From assembly GCF_017814975.1 (NCBI RefSeq), contig NZ_JAGIQA010000020.1, positions 1 to 64,000 of the forward strand: a stretch of 64,000 nucleotides of DNA. Reading direction: 5' to 3'. Positions 1-8,613 of this stretch are shown here, piece after piece. The position numbers were made by a program, and so were the translations under genes. Origin of the DNA: Cupriavidus consociatus. Its GTDB lineage: Bacteria > Pseudomonadota > Gammaproteobacteria > Burkholderiales > Burkholderiaceae. Under the pieces are notes generated by a model, which saw only the letters and a program-made list of their open reading frames with translations, was not told the DNA's origin and searched no databases. Position 1 is the first letter of the stretch, and every line of letters begins with the position of its first letter.

Positions 1-201
1 TATTCCAGCTTCCTGCGCCACAGCGAAGCGGCCGCGGCGCGCTATGGCCTCAAGACCGTCGACGTGCTGGTCGAACTGGGACGCCGCCGGATGGTGGGCG
101 GGCAGGAGGATATGATTGTCGACGTGGCGCTGGACCTCGTGCGCACGGGCGGCGCAGCGGGTGCGCAGCAAGACAGCGAGGCCGCCCATGCGCAGGCCTA
201 A
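1..201 (+). CDS. 4-hydroxy-2-oxovalerate aldolase, C-terminal part (5' end outside window)
   Basis: Frame 1 is open from the first base to a TAA at 199-201 and gives 66 residues. It contains the strings YSSFLRHSEAAAARYGL and ELGRRRMVGGQEDMIVDVAL, which I recognise as the conserved C-terminal end of the DmpG/MhpE/BphI aldolases. These enzymes split 4-hydroxy-2-oxovalerate into pyruvate and acetaldehyde at the end of meta-cleavage pathways, in a channelling complex with an acylating acetaldehyde dehydrogenase. The partner and the catalytic N-terminal barrel would lie to the left of the window. The identification rests on recall of the family sequence. It marks the end of another meta-cleavage operon next to the cluster described below. 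Confidence 0.85.
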   Translation, partial: YSSFLRHSEAAAARYGLKTVDVLVELGRRRMVGGQEDMIVDVALDLVRTGGAAGAQQDSEAAHAQA

Positions 202-327
202 CTTCGTCTTCATTTTCGCCGACGGCTAAGCGGACCTGGGCTGCACTGGCGCACGCGCGCCTTTGCCCACCCCAATCTGGACCGCATGGCGGCCGAGGGC
301 AAACAATTCCGGTATGGCTACACATGA
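188..327 (+). pseudogene. sulfatase 5' remnant, stop codon plus frameshift
   Basis: An ATG at 188, overlapping the end of the aldolase gene, opens with MRRPNFVFIFADG and then a TAA at 227-229. The reading continues after the stop as ADLGCTGARA and, after a shift of frame, as HPNLDRMAAEGKQF up to a TGA at 325-327. Sulfatases of the alkaline-phosphatase superfamily begin RPNxxxxxADDxGxxDLGCxG...TPNLDRLAxEG, so this is the metal-binding N-terminus of one. The second Asp of the ADD metal motif is Gly here. The homology ends near 320, where unrelated Bug-derived sequence starts, so this is a dead stump of about 45 residues. A short real peptide is unlikely. Confidence 0.75.
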
Positions 328-334
328 TTGCCAG

Positions 335-421
335 CCTGTAGTCGACAAGCTGGCCGCTGCCATCCAGAAGGTGCTGCGGGACCCTGCATTTGCATTGCGC
401 ATGTCTTTGGCTGACCAGGGT
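335..421 (+). pseudogene. Bug-type binding protein fragment (C-terminal lobe)
   Basis: About 29 codons read VVDKLAAAIQKVLRDPAF followed by ALRMSLADQG. This is the helix common near the C-terminus of Bug (tripartite tricarboxylate transporter substrate-binding) proteins. It has no start and no flanking homology, and it meets a Bug fragment of opposite orientation at about 420. It is a rearrangement relic. Confidence 0.6.
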
Positions 422-661
422 CGCAGTGCCATTGCCTGCCGCGCCGTAGCTGATGGCGCCTATCTTCTTCTGCACGTGGTCGATGAACTCCGGCAGAGTC
501 TTGGCCGGAACGCTGTTATTCACTACGAGCACGTTCGGAATCAAGACCACTTGGGAAATGGGGGTGAGGTCCTTGCGCAGATCGAACCCCGTGTTCCTAT
601 ACAGCGTAACATTGGTAACCCCCCAATCAGTTGTTTCCCCGAGATTGCTTTTGACATTCAT
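416..661 (-). pseudogene. Bug-type binding protein fragment (N-terminal lobe)
   Basis: Reading the minus strand from 661, about 82 codons contain TLYRNTGFDLRKDLTPISQV, VLIPNVLVVNNSVPAKTLPE and SYGAAGNGTAT. This is the usual block of the first lobe of Bug proteins (LYKxLPYDPxKDFxPVxxV ... GxxxxGxSxGNGT). The signal peptide, the beginning of the lobe and everything after the GNGT motif are missing. The homology stops at about 416, where the inverted C-lobe fragment begins. The two pieces may come from one gene broken by an inversion. Confidence 0.65.
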
Positions 662-1017
662 TTCGCTACCTCAGCCACCATCACGCACGATGCAGAAAGG
701 TCTCGTTGCCAGGCAAATGGGTGGAGTTCACATGTTTTGCTTCGAGTACGGAAAAATAGATAATGGGTATGCGCAGCTTGCCTTCGCAGACGCCCGCAAA
801 AAGCGAACATCTGAAAAGCATCACCGACGGCATCCAACGCAGCGGGCTACGGTTGTCGGAGGCCGCCACCCCTGCTGGACACCTCGCAGTCGGCTCTGCT
901 CATGGCGCTGTGCGGGAAGTCCCAGTCCTTCCGTGGAGCCGAACCGCGCAACTGGCGGGACAGGCTAAGCTTTCGTTTGCGCTGATCTCGGTCGCAGACT
1001 CTTCCATACATCAACCG
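662..1017. other. gap without a recognisable gene
   Basis: Short frames exist on both strands, but none shows a familiar motif, a convincing ribosome-binding site or continuity with neighbours. It lies between the Bug fragments and the end of the broken MFS gene and is probably more scrap DNA. Confidence 0.4.
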
Positions 1018-2627
1018 TCACATTCGCAAACGGCTGACCTTTACCGTGGACTCCATGAGGCTGTGCCTAATGCGGGGCTCCTCTTTTGCGATATGAAAGG
1101 ATAGTTTGCGATCGCGTAGCTCTGCATCACTGTTGGTGATGCGATCCAATCGTCGCAGGTGGTCGTTCCAAGATGGATCGACAATGATCTCCACAAAACG
1201 CCCGGGTTCGTGCAGGTCATGCAGCAATTCCCACGAGATTGCACCATGACGAAAGCGGCTCGAGCGACCTTCGTTCAGCATTAGCGCGCGAAATTCGGAA
1301 GCGCGTGAGGCATCAATGCTGTATTCGATTGTCACCATCACATGACCCGCTACTGGCGGATTTTCGACCTCCGGCATCGGCGATATACGCTTTGGCGTGA
1401 AGTCCTCAACGGTGCCGGCATCGGGCCGTACCCGGCTAACCAATGCAATGGCAATCAAGGCGAGGGCGGCGGCGCTCGCCAAGCTCAGCCGCACGCTGGT
1501 CCACGCAGCAATCTGTCCCCATACCGCTGCGCCCATGGCACTTGCACCCATGACGGTCATCTGGCTGATTGAAATGCCCCGTGCTCGGACCCAGTTAGGT
1601 AAGCTTTGGTGCGAAGCCAGCGTTAAGGTGTTGCCGACGGTAATCCAGGCCGCTCCAGCGATGAACATTGCTGGCATGGCCAGCCACAACCGGTCCGCCA
1701 CGGTCATCGCGATCATCGCTGCAGCCTGGACGGCAGTGCCTCGCAATACCAGCGAGTCGCGCGAATAGCGTTCTCGCAGTCGCGGGAGCCAGTGGGCTGA
1801 GCCAATGGCTCCCGCGCCCATGGAGGCAATCAACAGAGTGTAGGCACCCGCGCCTCCACCTTTGAGTTGGCGCACGAGCAGCGGCAACATACACATCAAT
1901 GCGGTCGAGCAATGGAAGAAAATTCCAAGCCGCCACAGTACTCCCTTGAGTTGCGAGGACTGTGCAACGTACTGCAGCCCAGCTCGCATGGCGTTGAACA
2001 TTCGCTCGCGCCCGTGACGATTCCTTGCGCTCTCGCTCTTCCAGCGACTCACCATCCATGCCGCGATGATGGAAAGAATCGCATTGAGCAGGAACACAGC
2101 CGCGGTTCCAGCGCTGCTGATCAGAAGTCCCGCCAGGATAGGACCGAGGATTCTCGAGGCATTTACCGATACCGCGCTAAGCGCGGTGGCCGCCGGTAGC
2201 TGAGCGCGGGGTACCACTTCTGGCAACGCAGCTCCCAACACAGGCATGCGCATTGCGAGCCCGATGCCGTTGGCGAACACCAAGGCCAACAGCACCGGTG
2301 GCGTCATCCAACCCAGGTAAGAAGCAGCGCTCAGAAGGGACGCCGTTCCTGCAACCCAGATTTGTGTAACCAGAAGATAAGTCTTGCGATCCAAGCTATC
2401 CGCCAAGGCTCCGCTGGGGAGCCCGATTAGCAAGACCGGGAAGGTCGATGCCGTCTGGACCAGCGAAACCCACAGGGCGCGGTGGTGAGCGAACTCATCA
2501 TCCACGCAGCGGAAACATCACTCATCCACGTGCAGACATTGGCAACAAGGCTAGCCGTCCACAACAAGCGGAATGCTACGCTGCGAAAAGGCTGCAGCGC
2601 GTGGGGCTGATCGTCACGATGAGTCAT
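1018..2627 (-). pseudogene. MFS_3-type exporter with C-terminal ABM-like domain, frameshifted near residue 50
   Basis: The start at 2627 gives MTHRDDQPHALQPFRSVAFR and a first membrane helix up to AAWMMSSLTTAP. The frame is then lost, and the rest (LWVSLVQTASTFPVLL onwards) continues in another frame to the stop at 1018. The two halves fit exactly if one C is restored in the CCC run opposite 2475-2477. The product would be about 536 residues: twelve membrane helices of the MFS_3 (transmembrane secretion effector, EntS-like) family, then a soluble domain from about residue 430 resembling antibiotic-biosynthesis-monooxygenase folds, as is usual in this family. Such proteins export siderophores or small molecules. 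Either the gene is inactive or a base was lost from a homopolymer in the assembly. A truncated protein could start at MDDEFAHHRALW (2505). Confidence 0.8.
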
Positions 2628-2845
2628 GGCGAGGATGCATTAGCTGTAGCGATAATAACTGTGCAGTGGAAAGCAACCAGGCTTACCGGATCGACGCGTT
2701 CTCGCGCCTCTCCTCCAACTGTCAGCGATCATGTCAGGATCGTAGGCGCGCGCAGCCATCTGGTCGCGTTCGCCCATACAGAAACGGGGCTCTGCCTTTC
2801 GATGGGTGGCGTTGCGACAATCAGGCATGCGCGTCTCATTTCTCG

Positions 2846-3922
2846 CTAGAATTTATGCCGCATGCCGATGCCGGCACCGAACTGGTTCTTCTCATTCGGC
2901 GCCAGCTGATAGGCAGCTGCTGCGCCATTGAGGTTCTCGAAATTCAGTGCAGCATTCTTGGTGAATGCAGTCGCCAGGTAGACGTCAGTACGTTTGGACA
3001 GCGCATAGTCGGCAATGAATGTCACCTGCCACGGGTTAGTGGGGTTGAATTTGCCAGCCGCCGCGTATTGCGACTTGACGTTGTCGTAGTAGAACGCAGC
3101 TGTCAGCGTCACCGGCTGAATTGGCGAGTAGTTGACGCCGATGATCCAGAGGTCATCACGGGCCGCAGTGTTGACGGTGGGCGTGTCGTTCTTGTTGTAG
3201 CGATACACTGCCTGAGCCAGTAACTGGGGAGTAATCTGGTAGCGCAGACCAACAGCCGCCTTCTGCGTACGCGTGTAGCTGCCTGATGCATTGCGCGCGG
3301 AATTGATGTTGTCATAAGACGTAGAAATGCCGAACTTGCCGCTCTGATAGTCCAGGCCTGCGCCATATCCCGCTGCAACGGTCATCGTACCGGGCTGCTC
3401 GCCGAAACTCCAATGCACTTCTGTTGTGAGCCCCCCGAATACACCGCGATACTTGATCATGTTATCGCCGCGTGACGACAGACCCGTAATGGCCAGCACA
3501 GGCTCGTATAGCGTTGCGTAGGCGGCGGGAACGTAGTTGGCGAGTGCGAGGAACAGGGAGGTATACTGCCTGCCCAATGTAATTTGCTGATTCTCAGCGG
3601 CGAGACCGACCCAAGCCTGCCGCCCGAACAGTCTCCCACCCTGCAGCGATACGCCGTTGTCCAAGCCGAAGCCACTCTCGAGTGCGAAGATGGCTCGTTT
3701 CCCGCTGCCGAGATCTTCGGCACCCCGAAGGCCCCAACGGCTCGGCGACATCCCGCCGGAGTTCAATGCCACCTTGGAATGGCCGTCTGGGCCTGTTCCG
3801 AGATTGTGGTTTGTGTATTCAATATAGGCATCAGCGACTCCATACAGCGTGACAGACGACTGGGCCAATGCGCTACCGCTTGCCATGGCGCATGCCAAGG
3901 CGATCAGGCTTCTTCTCAACAC
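2846..3922 (-). CDS. outer-membrane porin (Gram-negative porin, Burkholderiales type)
   Basis: The protein has 358 residues with a signal peptide (MLRRSLIALACAMASGSALA, cut before QSSVTLYG) and the start SSVTLYGVADAYIEY, diagnostic of trimeric 16-stranded general porins of Burkholderiales. It has the RWGLRGAEDLG and GRLFGRQAWVGL blocks and ends in a C-terminal Phe (GMRHKF) for recognition by the BAM complex. Length is normal. An AGGAGAA-like site precedes the ATG. It stands alone on the minus strand between the broken exporter and the flavin-dependent monooxygenase genes, so uptake of the aromatic substrate of that cluster is a reasonable guess. A second porin of the same family lies at 47.3-48.4 kb in the ferulate cluster. 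Confidence 0.9.
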   Translation of the reverse strand: MLRRSLIALACAMASGSALAQSSVTLYGVADAYIEYTNHNLGTGPDGHSKVALNSGGMSPSRWGLRGAEDLGSGKRAIFALESGFGLDNGVSLQGGRLFGRQAWVGLAAENQQITLGRQYTSLFLALANYVPAAYATLYEPVLAITGLSSRGDNMIKYRGVFGGLTTEVHWSFGEQPGTMTVAAGYGAGLDYQSGKFGISTSYDNINSARNASGSYTRTQKAAVGLRYQITPQLLAQAVYRYNKNDTPTVNTAARDDLWIIGVNYSPIQPVTLTAAFYYDNVKSQYAAAGKFNPTNPWQVTFIADYALSKRTDVYLATAFTKNAALNFENLNGAAAAYQLAPNEKNQFGAGIGMRHKF

Positions 3923-4113
3923 ATTCTCCTCCTGGGTCTTTTTAGGAAATTGCTACGCTTTCACCTTGCCGTTTGCGAGGTGAATTGCGATCCAGCTTTT
4001 GGGACTGGTTTTTGGCCTTTCTAACGCTATATTCGACGGTAGAAGGCGAAACTGTTGGCGGCGTTATGGGTAATGAGTACCGTCGCTATCTCGATGGAGG
4101 CTGGCGGTGGCCT

Positions 4114-5172
4114 TTAGAAGCACGCCCGCAGATGGTAAGACTTCATTTGATGTTTATCGGGTTGGCGCAGTACTCTCGCATCGGCCGGCGCGCTCTTGGC
4201 TCGCTCCAGCAACTGGTGATTGCATTTCCACCAGTAACGGGCCGCGAGGACATCGCGGGCCACGCCGTCAGACGAGCACTGGGGATTGCCAAGCGACTGC
4301 CCATCGTAGAGCTTGTGCAGAAACTCGACTCGCACATGCAGACCCAAGGAATCTCCATGGTCAGCGATCAGGCCGTCCCAAACATGCACCCGCAACATAG
4401 GCTGCGGGCGTCCGTCAGCAGCCTGCTGCATCCCAATGCATCCGATGCCTGCGTGCATCGTGCTGCTCGCCCCTTTGACCCGCACGACGAATGTGCCGCG
4501 TGCCGCTGGCGCGCTTGGACCGATACGCAGGTTGATAGACGGAAAGCCAAGATTGCTTCCATGTCCGCTTCCACGCACGATCCGGCCACAGATCCCATAG
4601 GGTCGTCCAAGCAGCGTGCATGTGTTCGCCAGATTTCCGCGCTCCAGTTCGTGACGGATGCAAGTGCTGGACACTCGCAGCCCCGACACTTCGTGGCTCG
4701 CCATACTGGCAACGTCAAATCCCCGCAATTTTCCCGCCAGCTGCAGCATTGTGGCGTCGCCTTCGCGGCCTGCACCGAAGCGGAAATCATCGCCCAGCAG
4801 CATGTAGCGCGCCTTCATGGCGTTGCACAGCACGTCGTCGATAAAGGACTGCGCGGGAAGCCGGGCAAACGATTCGTCGAAACGCATAACCACGAGACGG
4901 TCCACACCCCAACGCCGTAACTCTGTTGCCTTGTCGCGAAGCGTGCCGATCCGGGTAGGTGCCTGTTCAGGATGTCCCCGGCGCAGCGCGAGCCAGGTGC
5001 GGGGGTGGGGATCGAACGTCATCACGGTCGACGGCAGGCCACGGCGGTGCGCCTCGCACACCAACCGTGCGAGCAACGCCTGGTGCCCTCGGTGTACGCC
5101 GTCGAAGTTGCCGATGCTCAGCGCGCAGTCGAAGCGCTTTGAGCTGGACGGTAGCCCGCAGATAATTTCCAT
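4114..5172 (-). CDS. ribF: bifunctional riboflavin kinase / FAD synthetase, pathway-linked copy
   Basis: RibF phosphorylates riboflavin to FMN and adenylates FMN to FAD. The N-terminal half holds the nucleotidyltransferase signature SIGNFDGVHRGHQALL (residues 19-34) and TFDPHP. The C-terminal half holds the flavokinase motif GSNLGFPSINL and RGTFVVRV. I start at the ATG at 5172 rather than the frame's first codon at 5193 because a strong GGGGGAG site lies 5 bases before it. That gives 352 residues, longer than the usual 310-330 because of a basic C-terminal tail. It follows the flavin reductase gene by 21 bases and is clearly co-transcribed with it and the monooxygenase. A housekeeping ribF normally sits beside ileS, so this is probably a second copy that supplies flavin for the monooxygenase. 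Confidence 0.88.
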   Translation of the reverse strand: MEIICGLPSSSKRFDCALSIGNFDGVHRGHQALLARLVCEAHRRGLPSTVMTFDPHPRTWLALRRGHPEQAPTRIGTLRDKATELRRWGVDRLVVMRFDESFARLPAQSFIDDVLCNAMKARYMLLGDDFRFGAGREGDATMLQLAGKLRGFDVASMASHEVSGLRVSSTCIRHELERGNLANTCTLLGRPYGICGRIVRGSGHGSNLGFPSINLRIGPSAPAARGTFVVRVKGASSTMHAGIGCIGMQQAADGRPQPMLRVHVWDGLIADHGDSLGLHVRVEFLHKLYDGQSLGNPQCSSDGVARDVLAARYWWKCNHQLLERAKSAPADARVLRQPDKHQMKSYHLRACF

Positions 5173-5193
5173 GTCAACTCCCCCACGGCACAC

Positions 5194-6162
5194 TTAACGG
5201 TCTTGCAAGGCCAACAGCACGCGCTTGGCTGCTGCAACGTCGGATTCGGGCAGACCTTGAAGCTTCTCCGCAGCGAATGCCACCGAGCGAGCAGCAATGG
5301 CCGCATTCGTGTCACGCCCCGAGTGAGTCAGCTCAAATCGGCCCGTCGCATCCTTGGCGATATAACCGTGTGCATCGAGATCGGCGAGCGTATCCTCAAC
5401 CGCTTCGTGCCCGAGATACGTTAACCGTTCCAACTCCTCCGCCGGACACGGGCCGGCGCCCAGCTTATTCAGGATGCGTGTCGACGATGTGTTAAGGCCG
5501 AGGGCCTCACGATGCTGCTGGAACTGTGCCGACATGCGCTGATTGGCGATACTGAGCAGGCGCAGCAAGGGAGCATCGGCCACATCGCAGGCGGGAGCGG
5601 TAGCCGCAGCTTCCCGGCTGGCCAATACATAGGGATGACTCTGCGTAACCGCGTACTGTCCTTGCGCGAACAAGAGCGGCTCACCTTGGTAGCTGGCATG
5701 GCGCTCCACACGCATCAACAGAATGAAATGGTCGCCTCCATCAAGCACAGCGTGCCGGCGGCACTCCAGATGGGCAATAGCCCCGTCCAGTAGTGGCGCG
5801 CCATGTGCGTCCGGCTCCCACGCTGCCATCTGGAAGCGATCGGGATGGGCAGAGCCAAACCACTGTGAGACCTGAACCTGATTGGCTGACAGTACGTTGA
5901 TAGCGAGGTGCTTCGCTTCGCAGAAATCCGCCGCACTAGCGGACTCTCGACGAATAGACCACAACACCAGTGGCGGGTCGAGGGACACGGCGGCAAAGGA
6001 GTTCACCGCCATACCCAATAGCCTGCCGTTGTGGCGTGCCGTGATCACCGCCACGCCCGTCGGGTACTGGCCCAGGCAGCGCCTGAATGCGCGACTGTCG
6101 GTGTCCGGGCACCCCTGCTCGATGAGGCGTGTGTCGTTGGAGGTAAGGGCTGTAACGCTCAT
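5194..6162 (-). CDS. flavin reductase with C-terminal MarR-like domain (C1 component type)
   Basis: The 322-residue protein begins with a flavin-reductase split-barrel domain (about residues 24-180; motifs YPTGVAVITA, GMAVNSFAAVSLDPPLVLWS). A winged-helix MarR-like domain follows (about 200-320; SSTRILNKLGAGPCPAEELE). This architecture matches the C1 reductase of Acinetobacter 4-hydroxyphenylacetate 3-hydroxylase, where the MarR-like part senses the aromatic substrate and speeds flavin reduction. It would pass reduced FMN from NADH to the oxygenase encoded just upstream (stop at 6192). ribF follows. The substrate here is not known; only the two-component type is clear. Confidence 0.88.
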   Translation of the reverse strand: MSVTALTSNDTRLIEQGCPDTDSRAFRRCLGQYPTGVAVITARHNGRLLGMAVNSFAAVSLDPPLVLWSIRRESASAADFCEAKHLAINVLSANQVQVSQWFGSAHPDRFQMAAWEPDAHGAPLLDGAIAHLECRRHAVLDGGDHFILLMRVERHASYQGEPLLFAQGQYAVTQSHPYVLASREAAATAPACDVADAPLLRLLSIANQRMSAQFQQHREALGLNTSSTRILNKLGAGPCPAEELERLTYLGHEAVEDTLADLDAHGYIAKDATGRFELTHSGRDTNAAIAARSVAFAAEKLQGLPESDVAAAKRVLLALQDR

Positions 6163-6191
6163 GGGAGTATCTCTGCGACGAACGGTGACGC

Positions 6192-7469
6192 TTACTTGTA
6201 GTAGGAAACCATCGCCATGTCGATCTTGGACTGCGACGGCCCAGGTTGATCAAACATGGATCCGATGTATTGGCAGGCCGCAGCCTCACGCCCGGCCGAG
6301 CCGTGGTTCCGCATCGCCATCAGGTCGCGGAACGCGTTCTGCATGGGATTCCCTTCCTTGATCGCTGCCGCTCCTGCGTGGGGCCAGATGTCTGCGAATG
6401 CTTCAAAGCAAGTTCCTGCGGCATCGGAAGCCTCGTAGCGGACCCTGAGCTTCTCCATCTGCGTTGGCTCCTCGCCACGGCATGCCAGGTCGAACAGCAT
6501 CCGCCAGTTCTCCAGGTGCCGCGTGCGCACGCCTTTGACCTTCGTGAGTGCCTGCGCCAGACGCACCTGCATGAACGGGTTAGCCGACGAGGCCGTGCCG
6601 GTACCTTGACGTCCCAGTCGCACACGCGTCTGCTCAATGAACTCCTGCAGGCCGCCCATGGTCATGCCGATAGCCGCATTGGACATCGTCGAGTTGAACA
6701 TGGCCGAGAAGGACAAGCGGAACAATGGTCGGTTATTGATCATCAACCCTGCATCCACCTCGTTGAGGGTGTCAGCCAGCTTGTGCACTCGGTACTCAGG
6801 AACGAAGACCTCGCGTAACGTGATGGCTTTGCTGCCCGTACCTCGCAAGCCCGATACATCCCAGCTTTCGTGATCAATAGTGACATTGCTCAAAGGGACC
6901 ACGTAGTTGCGATCACCGCCTCCAAGCACGACCCACTCAGCGTGGTCCACGCCACTGGAAAAGGTCCAGGTACCGTCGAGGATATAGCCGCCCTCCACTA
7001 CACGGGCCTTGCCGATAGGCGCGTAAGAACTCGACGCCACCGTGTCTGGGCCATTTGCCCAGAATTCCTTCTGCATGCGCTCGTCCATCAGCGCGACCTC
7101 GAACGAGTGCACGGTGAGTTGGCCGCCGATCCATGCCGCCGAGGGGTCCGCAGCGCCAATTCTCATAATGCCGTCAAAGAAGGCCGCCGGCGGCAGTTCA
7201 AGCCCGCCGAACTGCCGCGGCGTGAGGGCTCGGAAAACACCGACCTCCTTCATAGCGGCAACGGAGGCATCAGCAACCCGGCCGATGCGCTCGGACTCTG
7301 CGCGGTGCGCGGCAATGAGCGGAACGACTTTCTCGACGTTGGCGACGAACTCTGCGCCGGCCGCGAGCGCGCTCTCACGGTACGCGGCCCCATCCACGGC
7401 AAGAGGATGAGGGTTCGTGGACTTACGGCTGGCGATGGTTGCGGTCGCGAAGATGTCAAACGTTCCCAT
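6192..7469 (-). CDS. flavin-dependent aromatic monooxygenase, oxygenase component (group D, C2/HsaA type)
   Basis: The protein has 425 residues with an acyl-CoA-dehydrogenase fold: N-terminal helical domain with RALTPRQFGGLELPP, the flavin-binding beta domain (GTWTFSSGVDHAEWVVLGG, SWDVSGLRGTGSKAI) and a helical C-terminus. This is the class D oxygenase family (C2-HPAH, HsaA, TftD relatives) that uses reduced flavin from a separate reductase to hydroxylate phenols ortho to the hydroxyl group. The reductase with a C1-type sensor domain is next in the operon. It faces a LysR gene across a 149-bp interval with a perfect LysR box. It most likely makes the catechol opened by the pathway encoded at 8.6-17.8 kb. 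The exact phenol is unknown. Confidence 0.85.
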   Translation of the reverse strand: MGTFDIFATATIASRKSTNPHPLAVDGAAYRESALAAGAEFVANVEKVVPLIAAHRAESERIGRVADASVAAMKEVGVFRALTPRQFGGLELPPAAFFDGIMRIGAADPSAAWIGGQLTVHSFEVALMDERMQKEFWANGPDTVASSSYAPIGKARVVEGGYILDGTWTFSSGVDHAEWVVLGGGDRNYVVPLSNVTIDHESWDVSGLRGTGSKAITLREVFVPEYRVHKLADTLNEVDAGLMINNRPLFRLSFSAMFNSTMSNAAIGMTMGGLQEFIEQTRVRLGRQGTGTASSANPFMQVRLAQALTKVKGVRTRHLENWRMLFDLACRGEEPTQMEKLRVRYEASDAAGTCFEAFADIWPHAGAAAIKEGNPMQNAFRDLMAMRNHGSAGREAAACQYIGSMFDQPGPSQSKIDMAMVSYYK

Positions 7470-7555
7470 GGAAAGGTCCTGCGTGGTCGAGTGAAAGAAT
7501 GAGGAAAGTCTATGAGTTGGCCTTGCTCAACCAAAACGATCTCTTCTCCGCTACA

Positions 7556-7570
7556 ATGAGTTGTACTCAT
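7556..7570. promoter_or_regulatory. LysR-type operator (T-N11-A box)
   Basis: ATGAGTTGTACTCAT is a perfect 6-bp inverted repeat around TGT and fits the T-N11-A rule for LysR binding sites. It lies between the divergent monooxygenase (start 7469) and lysR (start 7619), the usual place for control of both. Confidence 0.65.
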
Positions 7571-7618
7571 GCAAAAAACACCGCCAGGCCATGCACCTGC
7601 CGCGGCGCCCCCGAGACA

Positions 7619-8524
7619 ATGAACCGGCTTCCCTCCCTCACTGCCGTGCGCTACTTTGCCGTGGCCGCGCACTGGCTTAGTTTTACCGTGGCTGCTCGTG
7701 AACTTCATGTCACTCAGGGCGCCGTCAGCAGGATGGTCCAGTCACTGGAGAGCGATCTTGGCGTGCAGCTCTTTAGCCGCAACGGCAGGTGGATCTCACT
7801 GACGCCTGCCGGCAAGGTCTATTACGAAAAAGTCAGCCAGGGACTGCGGCAGATCGAGGCCGCGGGAACGTTGGTGCGCAAATCCACTGAAGAAGATGCT
7901 CTGTCCATCGTCGTGAATGAGGGCTTTGCGACGCTGTGGCTGGTGCCCAAGCTGCCTGAATTCCGCAGCCAGCATCCCGACATCCTTGTCAATCTGTTGG
8001 GCAGTGATCCGAATTCGGCTGGCGAAGCCGCCGCGCTGGCCATCCGTTACGGCACGCCGCCCTGGCCGGGTTGCGTCGCGACGCGACTGCCGGTCAGCAC
8101 GACGCTAGGCGTGGTTTGCTCGCCGCAGCTCCAGCAACTCACCCGCCTGCGCCGGCCCGACGATCTCGTCGGACGTCCCTTGCTTGCCTACACCGGCGGC
8201 AAGCGCGACTACTGGAAGGAATACTTTGAGAAGCTCGATCTGCCCGTGCCCGACATGTCGCAATCACCACGCTTCCCGCAATTGCTGACGCTCAGGGAAG
8301 CGGCCCTTTCTGGCATAGGTTTCGCGTTGGTGCCACTGTTCCTTGTGGAGTCAGAACTGGAGGCGGGGCGCCTCGTCCGCGCCCTACCTCAGACAGTGGA
8401 GCCCGACCACGCCTACTACGTAACGCATCCGAAGGGCGCAGACCTTGACGAACGCGTCCACGCATTCAAGAAATGGCTGATTGCCAGGACCAAGGCGGCC
8501 CCGAAGCACAGGGAGAATGGATAG
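7619..8524 (+). CDS. LysR-family regulator (GcvA-like)
   Basis: Starting at the ATG at 7619 (MNRLPSLTAVRYFAVAA) the protein has 301 residues, typical of LysR proteins. The winged HTH is at about residues 6-65 (LSFTVAARELHVTQGAVSRM, QSLESDLGVQLFSRNGR), followed by the periplasmic-binding-like effector domain. The frame is open 60 codons upstream, but that part lacks LysR features. It points away from the flavin monooxygenase genes and converges on the semialdehyde dehydrogenase gene at the end of the long catabolic operon. It is the likely switch for the cluster, with an aromatic intermediate as effector. Confidence 0.88.
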   Translation: MNRLPSLTAVRYFAVAAHWLSFTVAARELHVTQGAVSRMVQSLESDLGVQLFSRNGRWISLTPAGKVYYEKVSQGLRQIEAAGTLVRKSTEEDALSIVVNEGFATLWLVPKLPEFRSQHPDILVNLLGSDPNSAGEAAALAIRYGTPPWPGCVATRLPVSTTLGVVCSPQLQQLTRLRRPDDLVGRPLLAYTGGKRDYWKEYFEKLDLPVPDMSQSPRFPQLLTLREAALSGIGFALVPLFLVESELEAGRLVRALPQTVEPDHAYYVTHPKGADLDERVHAFKKWLIARTKAAPKHRENG

Positions 8525-8553
8525 GCGCCACCCCAGCCGTTGCATCGCAAGGT

Positions 8554-8589
8554 GGGCGCGAAGGCGCGCCCTACACTTACTCGTAGGGC
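8554..8589. terminator. two overlapping hairpins between convergent genes
   Basis: GGGCGCG (8554-8560) pairs with CGCGCCC (8565-8571), and GCCCTAC (8568-8574) pairs with GTAGGGC (8583-8589). The stems share bases, so only one can form at a time. They lie between the lysR stop (8524) and the dehydrogenase stop (8614), where a bidirectional terminator is expected. There is no clear T-run. Confidence 0.5.
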
Positions 8590-8613
8590 GGCAAAGCCGG
8601 TGGGGAGATGCAA

